A DNA stretch of 64,000 nt, taken from Paenibacillus eucommiae (GTDB lineage: Bacteria > Bacillota > Bacilli > Paenibacillales > NBRC-103111). Below, piece by piece: positions 19,099 through 27,933 of this stretch; position 1 is the first letter of the stretch; each line of letters opens with the position of its first letter. The DNA lies in assembly GCF_017874215.1 (NCBI RefSeq), contig NZ_JAGGLB010000026.1:1-64000 (forward strand), written 5' to 3'. The translations under genes and the position numbers were made by a program. Under the pieces are notes generated by a model that was not told the DNA's origin, made no database searches, and saw only the letters and a list, made by a program, of their open reading frames with translations.

Positions 19099-20742
19099 TC
19101 ATATCGTATTATTCTGTTTATACTCCTGAGGAGATATCCCCATGTTTTTTTTGAAAAACTTAGTAAAATAAGAGACATTATAGAAGCCGAGCTCCAGTGC
19201 CACTTCCTGAATTTTGATCCCCTCCACTAGCAGCAGCTCTTTGGCCCGGGCAAGCTTAAGCAGCTTCATTCTTTCCGATAGAGATATTCCTTTTTCTGCA
19301 TGATAAAGCCGTGACAAATAGTAGGGACTGAGATGAAATACTTTGGCCAGATGGTCAAGGGACGTGTTTTCATGCAATGATTTAATGATATAGGCGTCCA
19401 CTTTATCGATAATATCTTTTTTCTGATCCTTCTTCTCACCCTCAGCATAGGAGAACAGCAGGACAGCCAGGCGCGAGCAATAATCTTCAAAAGCAGGCCA
19501 ATTGGCGAACATGCCATAGTTGGCAAGAAGCTTTAAATCAAGCTGCTCACCGATGCTTTGCGTTATTTTCCGTGCGTTCATGTAGGATAGGAACATGGCG
19601 GTCAGGTGCGCGAATATTTCCAACTGCAGGGTAAAATCAAGAAAAACAGCTTTCTGCATATGGTGGAAAAAGTTGGTCAGTGTATGGTGAAAGGTTACTT
19701 TATCTCCGGATTCTAGCAGGTTAGTTAGCTGGTTTATGTTTCTTTTGATGTCCTGTGGTAAAAGCTCCTGCTCACTGTACTGTGAAAGGATGCTGCTTGC
19801 CTGCTGGGCGAGGATGATGCCTTCATCAAGCCCGATGCCACGCTGTAGCCAGTCGCCCATTTCTTTGTAAGTATGATGGATTTGCTGCCAGCCCACATTG
19901 GGTTTAGAGAGAACAAAGGAGACAGGCAGGTGCAAATACTGCTGGATGGATTGCTGTATTTTCTCAAGCAGCTCGTTAATGTACCATTGCAGGTGGCTGC
20001 TATCTTGGCTATCAAGCTGAGAAGGGGGGGCCTGAATCAGCCAAACTACATGGCGATCCCCGATAAATGCGGCGATTCTGCAAGACCCACGCAAATATTC
20101 CTCGACAATATTGTTGACAGCATACTGCAGCAGCAGCTTGTCCTTCAGCTGAAAGTCCTGTGGCCAGCGGTCAGCTCTCCCGATCATAAGGATGATGTCC
20201 TGCTCCGGATCAAGGGGAATTTGCAGCGTTTGCACGTATCCGGCAATGGACTCCGGTGTCAGAGGGACGCCGAACAATAAATTTTCGAAAAAATCCTTAT
20301 GCAGCAAATAGTGCGCTTTCTGCAGCTGCAGCTCCGACTGTACCATAATATCCTGCAGCTGCAGGTCGGACGCAATCTCCGCAATCACCCGCTGGACCGT
20401 TTCCACAATCACTTCATCCTCAATGGGCTTCAGCAAATAATCAAAGGCGTTCTCCCGCAGAGCGGTTTGCAAATATTCGTAATCCGAATAGCCGGACAAA
20501 AATATGACTTTACAGCGGCTCCACTGCTTCTGCACATGCTTGATTAGCTCAAGTCCTGACATGCCTGGCATACGCACATCCGTAATCAGGATGTCGATCC
20601 GGTTGCTCTTCATAATCTCGATGCCCTCGGGAGCAGAACCAGCTTTCCAGATGATCAGCTCCAAATGTTCCATTCTTGATAGCATATTAAATAAAGTTTC
20701 TACAATAACCGGTTCGTCGTCAATAAGCAAAATGTTATTCAT
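19099..20742 (-). CDS. YesN-type response regulator, AraC-family output
   Basis: 547 residues. The receiver domain occupies 1-120, with acidic pocket D8/D9, phospho-acceptor D55 in TDVRMPG and the conserved Lys in LKPIED. A variable middle of about 320 residues follows, and the C-terminal 100 residues are an AraC helix-turn-helix (LDHLAKVFHLSPYYLSRLYH, then the YFTKFFKKNMG recognition region). The start has AAGGAGCG upstream and overlaps the end of the sensor-kinase gene by 8 bp, so the two are co-translated. It probably activates the divergent receptor gene at 22651 and perhaps its paralog at 32954. Confidence 0.93.
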   Translation of the reverse strand: MNNILLIDDEPVIVETLFNMLSRMEHLELIIWKAGSAPEGIEIMKSNRIDILITDVRMPGMSGLELIKHVQKQWSRCKVIFLSGYSDYEYLQTALRENAFDYLLKPIEDEVIVETVQRVIAEIASDLQLQDIMVQSELQLQKAHYLLHKDFFENLLFGVPLTPESIAGYVQTLQIPLDPEQDIILMIGRADRWPQDFQLKDKLLLQYAVNNIVEEYLRGSCRIAAFIGDRHVVWLIQAPPSQLDSQDSSHLQWYINELLEKIQQSIQQYLHLPVSFVLSKPNVGWQQIHHTYKEMGDWLQRGIGLDEGIILAQQASSILSQYSEQELLPQDIKRNINQLTNLLESGDKVTFHHTLTNFFHHMQKAVFLDFTLQLEIFAHLTAMFLSYMNARKITQSIGEQLDLKLLANYGMFANWPAFEDYCSRLAVLLFSYAEGEKKDQKKDIIDKVDAYIIKSLHENTSLDHLAKVFHLSPYYLSRLYHAEKGISLSERMKLLKLARAKELLLVEGIKIQEVALELGFYNVSYFTKFFKKNMGISPQEYKQNNTI

Positions 20743-22465
20743 CTTCGTTCGCTCCTTCTATCAAGATAATCAGCGTTGCGGTGAGTCCGCCCAAGTGATT
20801 CGTATGCAGCCTGACTCCACTGCTGCTGCCATAGCGCAGCTGCAGGCGGCGATGTACGTTCCACAAAGCGTGATCGCCAAATTCATCCTCCAGTGTACTT
20901 TGTTCTTCCCATTTCATGAGCTGCTCAGGCGAGGCGCCCTTGCCGTTGTCCTCGATTTCGACAGTTAAGTGCTCTGCGGCTGCGGTGACGCGGACATTGA
21001 CAAGACCATTGCTGTACGTATCCTCAAGTCCATGAACAATAGCATTTTCCAGAAAAGGCTGGATAATTAACCTGGGCACTTCCCATGCATTCAAGGGACC
21101 ATCTTCAGCAAAATGAAACGCGATTCTACTGCCGAATCTGATCTGCTGGATGGAGGTATACACTTTGGCGTGCTGGAGCTCTTTGTCCAGTGGGATGAAA
21201 TCAGCTTTATTTTGCGTAATAAATTTGAAATAATCACCTAAATGCTTGGACATCGCCGATACGCCTTCGAAATCCTCTTCTTGAGCCATCCGGTACAAAA
21301 TATACAGACTATTATATAAAAAATGCGGATTCACCTGTGACTGCAGCTGTTTCAGCTCGGCCTTCTGGCTGCGGATCGTCTGCTCGTACACTTGCTGAAC
21401 GAGTATTTTCAGCTTTCCCGTCATCTGATTGAATTGCTGGTATAAATAATGAAATTCGTCCTTGTTGCGGTGTTGGAGGTTAATATCAAATTGGCCGATC
21501 TCGACCATTTTGAAAGCTTGCATTAATTTGCGCAGCGGTTTGTGAATGAAGCGCAGTAATAACAGCGATACGATGAGAACGACAAATATGGAAATCGCAT
21601 AGAGTACGGACAACCATATTTTAAACGAATATACAGGCTGTAGCATTTGGTCTCCTTCAACAACGGTTACAAAGGACCAATCGGTAAATGTAAATGGTTT
21701 TGTGAAGCGAAGATAGTTTTTATTATCCTTTTTAAACATGGTATCCTGCATAGATGCGGTTTGTTGAATAAACTGTATGTTCTCGGCAGTAGCATCATTT
21801 GGAGAAATAATAAAAGAAGTGCTATTTTCACTGCCCATAATATAAGAGGTACCATTTCCTATCGCGTTAGGGTCGGCCAGCTCTTCACTGATCTTATCAA
21901 CAGACAATTCGATCACTAACAAAAATTGACTTTTGGTGAGGTAAGGAAAGCCCATGGGGAAATAAATCCGCTCATCGAAAGCAACTAAGCCGGAGGCTGA
22001 GGGCTTTTTTGTAAGAAAATCGTTCAGCTCTTTTGAATTCATTTCCGTCAGGCCTGTAAGCGAGGATAAACGTCTCTGGATGTTCGGCATGATAATAAAT
22101 GCCTCTTTAATATATCGACTTGATACCGAGAGTGTGAACAGCTTGGAATGAAGGTCGTTAATCGTTTTTGTTCGTTCATAAGGCCTTAACGTATCTGAAC
22201 GTATGCTAATAACCTGCAAATCCGGATCCTTAAGAAAGTCTTCTTGCAGCTGAAAGACGCGCTTTAATTCCGAATCCATGGAAGAAACGAAGAAGTCAGA
22301 CTTTTGCTCCATCAGTACAAGAATTTGCTGGCGAATGAGTTCAACTCCGGATTTACTCATCAATGAGCTGATTAAGTAGACAGGAATACATATAAGCAGA
22401 AAGGTTGTCAAAAGCTTTAGGAAAATTCCGTATCTGAAAGGAAAAAGCGCAGACATCTTTATCAT
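20735..22465 (-). CDS. YesM-type sensor histidine kinase
   Basis: 576 residues. Membrane helices at about 13-35 and 287-310 flank an extracellular Cache-like sensor. HAMP follows, then a His_kinase domain with H381 in QSQVNPHFLYNSLYI and an ATPase domain with LIIQPFLENAIVHGLED and a DNGKGAS box. The ATG at 22465 is chosen because GAAGGGGGCC lies just upstream; the open frame reaches 22612, but that part has no ribosome site and lies inside a promoter block. It senses an outside sugar or a loaded receptor and phosphorylates the regulator at 19099. A fragment of a second copy of its first codons survives at 32795-32836. Confidence 0.92.
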   Translation of the reverse strand: MIKMSALFPFRYGIFLKLLTTFLLICIPVYLISSLMSKSGVELIRQQILVLMEQKSDFFVSSMDSELKRVFQLQEDFLKDPDLQVISIRSDTLRPYERTKTINDLHSKLFTLSVSSRYIKEAFIIMPNIQRRLSSLTGLTEMNSKELNDFLTKKPSASGLVAFDERIYFPMGFPYLTKSQFLLVIELSVDKISEELADPNAIGNGTSYIMGSENSTSFIISPNDATAENIQFIQQTASMQDTMFKKDNKNYLRFTKPFTFTDWSFVTVVEGDQMLQPVYSFKIWLSVLYAISIFVVLIVSLLLLRFIHKPLRKLMQAFKMVEIGQFDINLQHRNKDEFHYLYQQFNQMTGKLKILVQQVYEQTIRSQKAELKQLQSQVNPHFLYNSLYILYRMAQEEDFEGVSAMSKHLGDYFKFITQNKADFIPLDKELQHAKVYTSIQQIRFGSRIAFHFAEDGPLNAWEVPRLIIQPFLENAIVHGLEDTYSNGLVNVRVTAAAEHLTVEIEDNGKGASPEQLMKWEEQSTLEDEFGDHALWNVHRRLQLRYGSSSGVRLHTNHLGGLTATLIILIEGANEDE

Positions 22466-22650
22466 AACCAAGGCCCCCTTCATTTGAATTTCATCATACT
22501 TTGAATGGAAAAAAAGAGCAATAGATAGCAACAGATAGCAACAGAGTGCATAACATGACAAGTATTTGCCCTTGTTCAGGCATGCTGCTTCACTTAAAGT
22601 AAATATATACAATTCGAGCTGTAGATGATAATGGATTGGGGGAGCATCGA
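22443..22650. repeat. kinase/receptor divergent promoter block, copy 1
   Basis: Shared with 32795-32953. The matching core, 22543-22650, starts agagtgcataacatgacaag and ends in the ribosome site of the receptor gene. The match also picks up again over the first codons of the kinase (22443-22465). Copy 1 carries two tandem atagcaacag units (about 22522-22542) that copy 2 lacks. The block should hold the promoters of both divergent genes; tatataca near 22606 is a possible -10 region, but I cannot fix the -35. Confidence 0.8.
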
Positions 22651-24345
22651 TTGAAAGTAAAAAGAGGTAAATATTTGATTGTTTTTTTGCTAATCATCAT
22701 GGTTATGACCTCGGTGTTGAGTGCATGTGGCAGTAAAGGAACGAATGACCCGAAAGAAACAAAGGAAGCTCATTCAACATCTGCCACCAATACTCCTGCT
22801 GGGAATGTGAATGAAGCTGTTGATCCACTCGGTAAATATGAGACACCTATTGAAGTGAAGATTGGCAGAAGTGCTGACAACCTCAAGTTTGAACCTGGAC
22901 AGTCCATCGATAACAATCTGGTTTATGACTTTTACGAGAAGCAATTGGGAGTTAAATTAATCAATGAATGGGTTGTACCTTCAAATCAATATGCTGCTAA
23001 ATCAAATGTAATTATTTCTTCAGGCAATATTCCGGATCTATTTAGGGTGGACGGAATTCAACTGAGAAATTTAGTGGAAGCTGGTATGATCGAGGACCTG
23101 ACGGAAGTATATAAGAAATATGCAAGCGATGCTACGAAAAAGACAGTGGCCGAGGATGGTGGTTATGCCGTTCATGCAGCCACGATAGATGGTAAAATGT
23201 ATGGCTTTCCAGAAACTTCACAGGGATTCTGGACCTCGAACGTGTTATGGCTCCGTCAGGATTGGTTGGAGAAGCTAGGTTTGCAGCCACCTAAGACGAT
23301 GGATGAATTAATTCACATCGCTTCGGAGTTTGTTAAGAACAATCCGGATGGGGTTCAAGGGACATACGGGCTAGGCGTCTCCAAAGAACTGGGTCAGTTA
23401 AATGGTTTCTTTAACGGCTTTCACGCGTATCCGTTTCAATGGATCAGCGACAGCAACGGTAAAATTGCCTATGGAGGCATCCAGCCGGAAACGAAAGCTG
23501 CCGTATTAAAACTGGCTGAAATGTATAAAGAGGGACTTATTGATAAGGAATTTGGAGTGAAGGATGAAAGTAAAATTAATGAGGCATTCGTTGCCGGGAA
23601 GTTAGGGATGATATATACTCACTTCGCATATCCATCTGTCGGTGGCATGATGGATTTGATCGCCAATCATCCAGATGCCAAACTAAGCGCTTATCCGATG
23701 CCATCTGCCGACAGCGAACCAGCTAAAGCGTTTGTAGGTCCCACTGCTGGAGCGTTCTGGGTAGTGAAAAAAGGATTTAAGCATCCGGAAGTCGTTATTA
23801 AATTAGCAAATATGTTTACGGAGCATTGGATGGTGAACCCTAAGCCGGAATATGGGACAAATGAAGAAACAGGTATTATGTATTATCCATATTCGATTCT
23901 GGCATTCAGTTCGCCGATGCATCAAATCAATCAACACCGAAGGGTTAAAGCTGCGATGCTTGTCAAAGAACCAATAGATAAATATGCAAATACCAGTGAT
24001 GAATATTTTTATTTGAAAGGGATTTATGATTACTTAAAGAATCCCAAAGATACCAAAAAAACGGAAATTAAAACCGGGTGGATGTATCAAGGGATCTTCG
24101 GGACTCCTAATAGCGGGGCCGAAGTATTGGATTATTACTTTACGAATAACCTGACGATCACGACACCACTTAAAGTAGCTTCTACGCCTACCATGTCACA
24201 AAAAATGCCGACACTGAACAAGATGGAAGAAGTGCTCTACACCAAAATCATCCTTGGTGAAGCAGGAGCAGCTGATTTTGATAAGTTTGTAGCCGATTGG
24301 AAAAAGCAAGGCGGGGATGAGATTACTAAGGAATTGAACAACTAG
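22651..24345 (+). CDS. sugar-binding lipoprotein, LplA-like (paralog A)
   Basis: 564-residue receptor with lipobox VLSAC (cysteine 26), an Asn/Thr-rich tether and a two-lobe binding domain. The TTG at 22651 sits 6-7 bases after GGGGGAG; an in-frame TTG at 22636 overlaps that site. It is highly similar to the receptor at 32954, with long stretches identical in DNA, but differs sharply around residues 388-485. No permease genes follow: only a 35-codon fragment at 24415 remains. It therefore probably delivers sugar to the permeases at 34737 and 35655 or to others. It is divergently arranged from its likely kinase/regulator pair. Confidence 0.92.
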   Translation: MKVKRGKYLIVFLLIIMVMTSVLSACGSKGTNDPKETKEAHSTSATNTPAGNVNEAVDPLGKYETPIEVKIGRSADNLKFEPGQSIDNNLVYDFYEKQLGVKLINEWVVPSNQYAAKSNVIISSGNIPDLFRVDGIQLRNLVEAGMIEDLTEVYKKYASDATKKTVAEDGGYAVHAATIDGKMYGFPETSQGFWTSNVLWLRQDWLEKLGLQPPKTMDELIHIASEFVKNNPDGVQGTYGLGVSKELGQLNGFFNGFHAYPFQWISDSNGKIAYGGIQPETKAAVLKLAEMYKEGLIDKEFGVKDESKINEAFVAGKLGMIYTHFAYPSVGGMMDLIANHPDAKLSAYPMPSADSEPAKAFVGPTAGAFWVVKKGFKHPEVVIKLANMFTEHWMVNPKPEYGTNEETGIMYYPYSILAFSSPMHQINQHRRVKAAMLVKEPIDKYANTSDEYFYLKGIYDYLKNPKDTKKTEIKTGWMYQGIFGTPNSGAEVLDYYFTNNLTITTPLKVASTPTMSQKMPTLNKMEEVLYTKIILGEAGAADFDKFVADWKKQGGDEITKELNN

Positions 24346-24368
24346 ATGTCTTGGCAGAAGAGCAAGCA

Positions 24369-24382
24369 GGGGGGATCCCCCC
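24369..24382. other. G6-AT-C6 palindrome after receptor gene
   Basis: A run of six G, then AT, then six C forms a perfect 14-bp palindrome 24 bases after the receptor stop. It occupies the position where the paralogous locus has its terminator-like hairpin (34668-34697). There is no T run directly after it, so it may protect the 3' end of the receptor message. Confidence 0.45.
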
Positions 24383-24414
24383 CATTGCTATAATCTTAAG
24401 GATAGGACGATGGC

Positions 24415-24522
24415 ATGACACAACATACGTCCGCTAGGTTCAACATGAAAGCGTATTTATTTCTGCTACCGACAATAGCGATGCTACGGAGCCAGAAAAG
24501 AAGACTATGTTCGGAGAGTTAG
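24415..24522 (+). pseudogene. fragment of a sugar ABC permease start
   Basis: A 35-codon frame begins MTQHTSARFNMKAYLFLLPT and then changes to charged sequence and stops. The first 24 residues look like the cytoplasmic start and first helix of a UgpA-type permease; the rest of the gene is missing. In another frame, from about 24483 to 24570, the reading YVRRVSKVYRLKLNGLSLH followed by a stop looks like the tail of an unrelated protein. Together they suggest a deletion that joined the start of a permease to the end of another gene. Confidence 0.4.
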
Positions 24523-24595
24523 TAAGGTGTATCGGCTAAAGCTTAACGGCTTAAGCCTCCACATAAAATAGAAAATAGAGGAGATGTTTTTGCAG

Positions 24596-26557
24596 ATGAA
24601 AATTTCTAATGATGGTTCCAGGGCAGACGTAAAGGTGGCTGAAAGCGCTGACATTGATGCATTGAACCTGACTTATCAGGACACTAGTGATAGGCCAGCA
24701 AATCCATCGGTGATGAGCCGAAGGAAATTATTGAGTGCACTGGGGATAGCAGGGGCCACCGCCGCCGTCGCCGGGATGGGATTAAACGGATTTGCAGGAA
24801 CAGCTTCGGCAGCTCCATCAAATGTCTTAAAAGTAGTCACGTCGATTTCAGCACTAAGGGCGCTGACGAAGGTCAATAATACATACGCCTACGTGACAGG
24901 CTATTATTCGTCCGGGGATGGTGGCGGCGGCAACTACAACTACGACTCGACCGACACGACGAGTTCCGATAATGGCGGTACTGTGATCGTAGCTGCTGAT
25001 GGAGGCCGCTGGAAGCTCTCTGCCACTGGCATGGTCAGTCTGAGGCAGTTCGGTGCAAAGGGCGATGGGGTTGCAGATGACACCGCAGCGACGCAGGCGG
25101 CGATGACATGGTGTGAGACGAATAACCGTGCTCTCTATGTACCATCAGGCACGTACAAAATTACGTCTCCTGTTACTACCGCCTACACTATCACGGTGAT
25201 TGGCGAGGCGATTAGTCCATCTGAAACGCCAGACTATCGGCTAGGCGTGCCAGCCGTTACCTTCCTCTCCACGGTTGCCGGGGATTATTGCTTCAAATTC
25301 GGGAACACACCCGGGGGATACCGGCGCGGCGGTCAACTTTGTAATTTTCGCGTCTTTGGGGCTGGTATCAATGGTTCTGGAATTTATCTCCTTAATCAGG
25401 GTTGGGATGGCCTGATCGATTCCATTACTGTTGAGGGATTTGGGCAATATGGCGTGACCTGCGACTATATCCAGGACATGCATATCCGCGCGCTCGGCAT
25501 CATCGAATGCGGCAAGGAGAACGTCTACCCCTCACTCTATCTTCTGAATAACTGCAACTCGGTCCATTTCGACCGACTGCATATCGAGATCACCCCTTAC
25601 ATGTTGCATATCAGTGGCAGCCACGATATTACATTCAACGGTGGCCACTTCGAAGTCAGCGAGTATCCGTCTGACAACATAACGCTTCTGAACAGATACT
25701 CCCGATACTCGCAGATTATCATTAACAATGGTTCTACCCACATCGATTTCAACGCATGTATGTTCGCACCGAACAGCGTTCAGGGGGTAGCTTCGCATTT
25801 CGGTATTGCAGAAACGTCTGTGGAGCCGTTCATGACCGCCACTGGCGTAAAGATCAACCTCCGGCAATGTTCATTCCGTCAGACACAGAACGGCAAATCG
25901 TCGAATATGTTGTCATTTACTTATTCGTCGTCATGCCTCGTTGATGGTTGCTTTTTCGAACAGGTATATATGGATCAATATTCCATCCTTTTATCCGGCA
26001 CTACCTTCGTAAACAACGAGGTCATGTGGATCGACAATGGTACAAGCACGAATTTTTACGGCATTGCAAACAGCAGCAATGGCTCACCATCCCGGGTAAG
26101 AGATAATCGTTTTTTTGCCTTCAACAGCACATTCGCCGATAAGACGGATGGCTTCCTTGTATTTAGCGCCTCCGCTATAGCGCCGATTACTCTTGGCGAC
26201 AATGAATATTTTGTGCCGAAGTTTTACAAACATCATAATGCAGCATGCAAAGCAGATGCCTTTATTGCGCGAGACCGGATCATGTTGACCGGCTTGCCCG
26301 CAACGCTTGATCTTGAGCGATACGACATCAATACACTTTTTGGCTATACGGGGACCACAACGACCTCATCAATTATCAATCCAGCAGCCGGCCAACAGGT
26401 CAGCTTCATCAATTATGCGGCAGAATCATCAACCATTGTGAATGGAGGCATTGTTGCTCTTAAGGGCTCAGCAGATGCAACGCTTATAACAAATGGTTTG
26501 CTTGTGCTCCAGGAAACACTTAACGGTATTTTGGTTGAGAAATCCCGTAATTTCTGA
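24596..26557 (+). CDS. Tat-exported pectate-lyase-like beta-helix protein
   Basis: 653 residues. A twin-arginine signal (SRRKLLSALGIAG, arginines 42-43) follows a 40-residue N-terminal extension and ends at an AxA site before residue 75. A linker comes next, then a Pectate_lyase_3/GH28-related beta-helix beginning SLRQFGAKGDGVADDT (about 145-160), the classic first coil of these proteins. Use of the Tat route implies folding before export. The start is uncertain: AGAGGAG at 24577-24583 could serve a TTG at 24590 or this ATG, and an ATG at 24584 touches the site. It forms a run with the Gfo/Idh gene downstream. It probably cleaves or binds an acidic polysaccharide. Confidence 0.8.
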   Translation: MKISNDGSRADVKVAESADIDALNLTYQDTSDRPANPSVMSRRKLLSALGIAGATAAVAGMGLNGFAGTASAAPSNVLKVVTSISALRALTKVNNTYAYVTGYYSSGDGGGGNYNYDSTDTTSSDNGGTVIVAADGGRWKLSATGMVSLRQFGAKGDGVADDTAATQAAMTWCETNNRALYVPSGTYKITSPVTTAYTITVIGEAISPSETPDYRLGVPAVTFLSTVAGDYCFKFGNTPGGYRRGGQLCNFRVFGAGINGSGIYLLNQGWDGLIDSITVEGFGQYGVTCDYIQDMHIRALGIIECGKENVYPSLYLLNNCNSVHFDRLHIEITPYMLHISGSHDITFNGGHFEVSEYPSDNITLLNRYSRYSQIIINNGSTHIDFNACMFAPNSVQGVASHFGIAETSVEPFMTATGVKINLRQCSFRQTQNGKSSNMLSFTYSSSCLVDGCFFEQVYMDQYSILLSGTTFVNNEVMWIDNGTSTNFYGIANSSNGSPSRVRDNRFFAFNSTFADKTDGFLVFSASAIAPITLGDNEYFVPKFYKHHNAACKADAFIARDRIMLTGLPATLDLERYDINTLFGYTGTTTTSSIINPAAGQQVSFINYAAESSTIVNGGIVALKGSADATLITNGLLVLQETLNGILVEKSRNF

Positions 26558-26607
26558 GGTCGCCATTCATCGTGACACACAACGCGTTGATGAAAATGTG
26601 AAGGTAT

Positions 26608-26656
26608 CTATCCGCATTCAGTCCCTCCTACTGCAGGTGGGGCTGAATGCGGATAG
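26608..26656 (+). other. long hairpin in the leader of the second Gfo/Idh gene
   Basis: A 14-bp perfect stem, 26608-26621 with 26643-26656, extends inward through CCC-U-CCU and AGG-U-GGG to a 5-base loop. That gives over 20 paired positions. The stem contains cctcctac (26624-26631), perfectly complementary to the ribosome site gtaggagg (26676-26683) of the next gene. A weaker hairpin lies at 26569-26597. It could stabilise the message or influence translation of the downstream gene. Confidence 0.6.
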
Positions 26657-26691
26657 CCAAAGGGCTTATCCAAGGGTAGGAGGAAAGAGTA

Positions 26692-27861
26692 ATGACTAAT
26701 GTGGGTGTGATCGGTTACGGGGTTCAAATAAGAAGGCTTTTGACGATATTGCAGGAGCAGGATCCAGCCTGCAAAATTACGGCGATTGCAGATGTGAGAT
26801 ATGTGGAAATTCAGCAAAATCTCTTGTTGGAGGGGGTGGATATATCCGGAATTCGCTTCTATAGTAGTGCAGACGACATGCTCGCTTCGGGCGGGCTCGA
26901 CGGCGTTTGTGTCGGAACGAGATGCTCCCAGCACACGCCGATGGCGATTAAGGTGTTGGCTGCCGGGATTCCATTATACCTAGAGAAACCGGTTGCGACT
27001 ACGATGGACGATCTGGTCAAGCTGCGTGATGCTTACCGGAAATCGAACAGCCAGGTTATCGTCTCCTTTCCTTTGCGTGTTACTTCACACGTGCGGCTTG
27101 TTAAGGAGATTATTGACTCCGGTAAGATCGGAACGGTTGAGCATATACAGGCGGTTAACAACGTTCCCTACGGCTCGATTTATTTCCACGGGTGGTATCG
27201 GGACGAGATGGAAACAGGCGGGCTTTTTCTTCAGAAGGCGACGCATGATTTCGACTATATCAATTATGTTTTAGGGAGCACTCCGGTTCTAGTATCCGCC
27301 ATGACGTCCAATCGCATTTTCAAAGGGGATAAGCCGGCCGGCCTGAAATGCGCCGATTGCACAGAGCAGGAAACGTGCCCGGAAAGCCCGCAAAACTTAA
27401 GCTTGGCAGGTGAGAACCGTTTCGGAGACTATTGCGGGTTTGCCGTCGATACTGGAAACGAAGATTCCGGCAGCGCCCTCTTGCAATATGAATCCGGCAT
27501 GCATGCCAGTTATTCGCAAAACTTTTTTGTGCGCAAAAAAGCTGCACAGCGTGGTGCCCGCTTTATGGGCTACAAAGGCACAGTGGAATTCGATTGGTAC
27601 ACGGATGAAGTCAAGGTTTATATGCACCATACGCCCCGAGTGGAAACGTATTCCATCGATTCGGCGGCAATAGCAGGGGGACACGGTGGAGGCGACTATG
27701 CCTTAATGCGTAACTTTGCCGCGATTATGCAGGGGAAAACGGATGTTTCCGTGGCTCCGCTTGAAGCAGGACTCTCCAGTGTACTTGTTTGTCTGAAGGC
27801 GAAACAATCTGCAGAAACAAGCACCTTTCAAGCGATCCAATGGCCAAGGGAGGAGGGATAG
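26692..27861 (+). CDS. Gfo/Idh/MocA-family oxidoreductase with Cys4 motif (paralog)
   Basis: 389 residues, clearly homologous along its length to the protein at 13578. The Rossmann motif is VIGYGVQI, the conserved lysine is in YLEKPVATT, and the Cys insertion CADC, TCPES and later YCGF is kept. The shared stretches GLFLQKATHDFD and FAVDTGNEDSGSA mark a close subfamily. A strong GTAGGAGG precedes the ATG. As at the first locus, it is neighbour to a beta-helix protein and an SLH protein, which suggests a conserved functional set. It probably oxidises, or cleaves via oxidation, a sugar unit from the polymer. Confidence 0.9.
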   Translation: MTNVGVIGYGVQIRRLLTILQEQDPACKITAIADVRYVEIQQNLLLEGVDISGIRFYSSADDMLASGGLDGVCVGTRCSQHTPMAIKVLAAGIPLYLEKPVATTMDDLVKLRDAYRKSNSQVIVSFPLRVTSHVRLVKEIIDSGKIGTVEHIQAVNNVPYGSIYFHGWYRDEMETGGLFLQKATHDFDYINYVLGSTPVLVSAMTSNRIFKGDKPAGLKCADCTEQETCPESPQNLSLAGENRFGDYCGFAVDTGNEDSGSALLQYESGMHASYSQNFFVRKKAAQRGARFMGYKGTVEFDWYTDEVKVYMHHTPRVETYSIDSAAIAGGHGGGDYALMRNFAAIMQGKTDVSVAPLEAGLSSVLVCLKAKQSAETSTFQAIQWPREEG

Positions 27862-27933
27862 CAAGATGAATGGGCAGCGGTAAGCGGGTGAGTAAATGGT
27901 TTCACAATAATGGATAAGAGGAGCTGAATTTAA

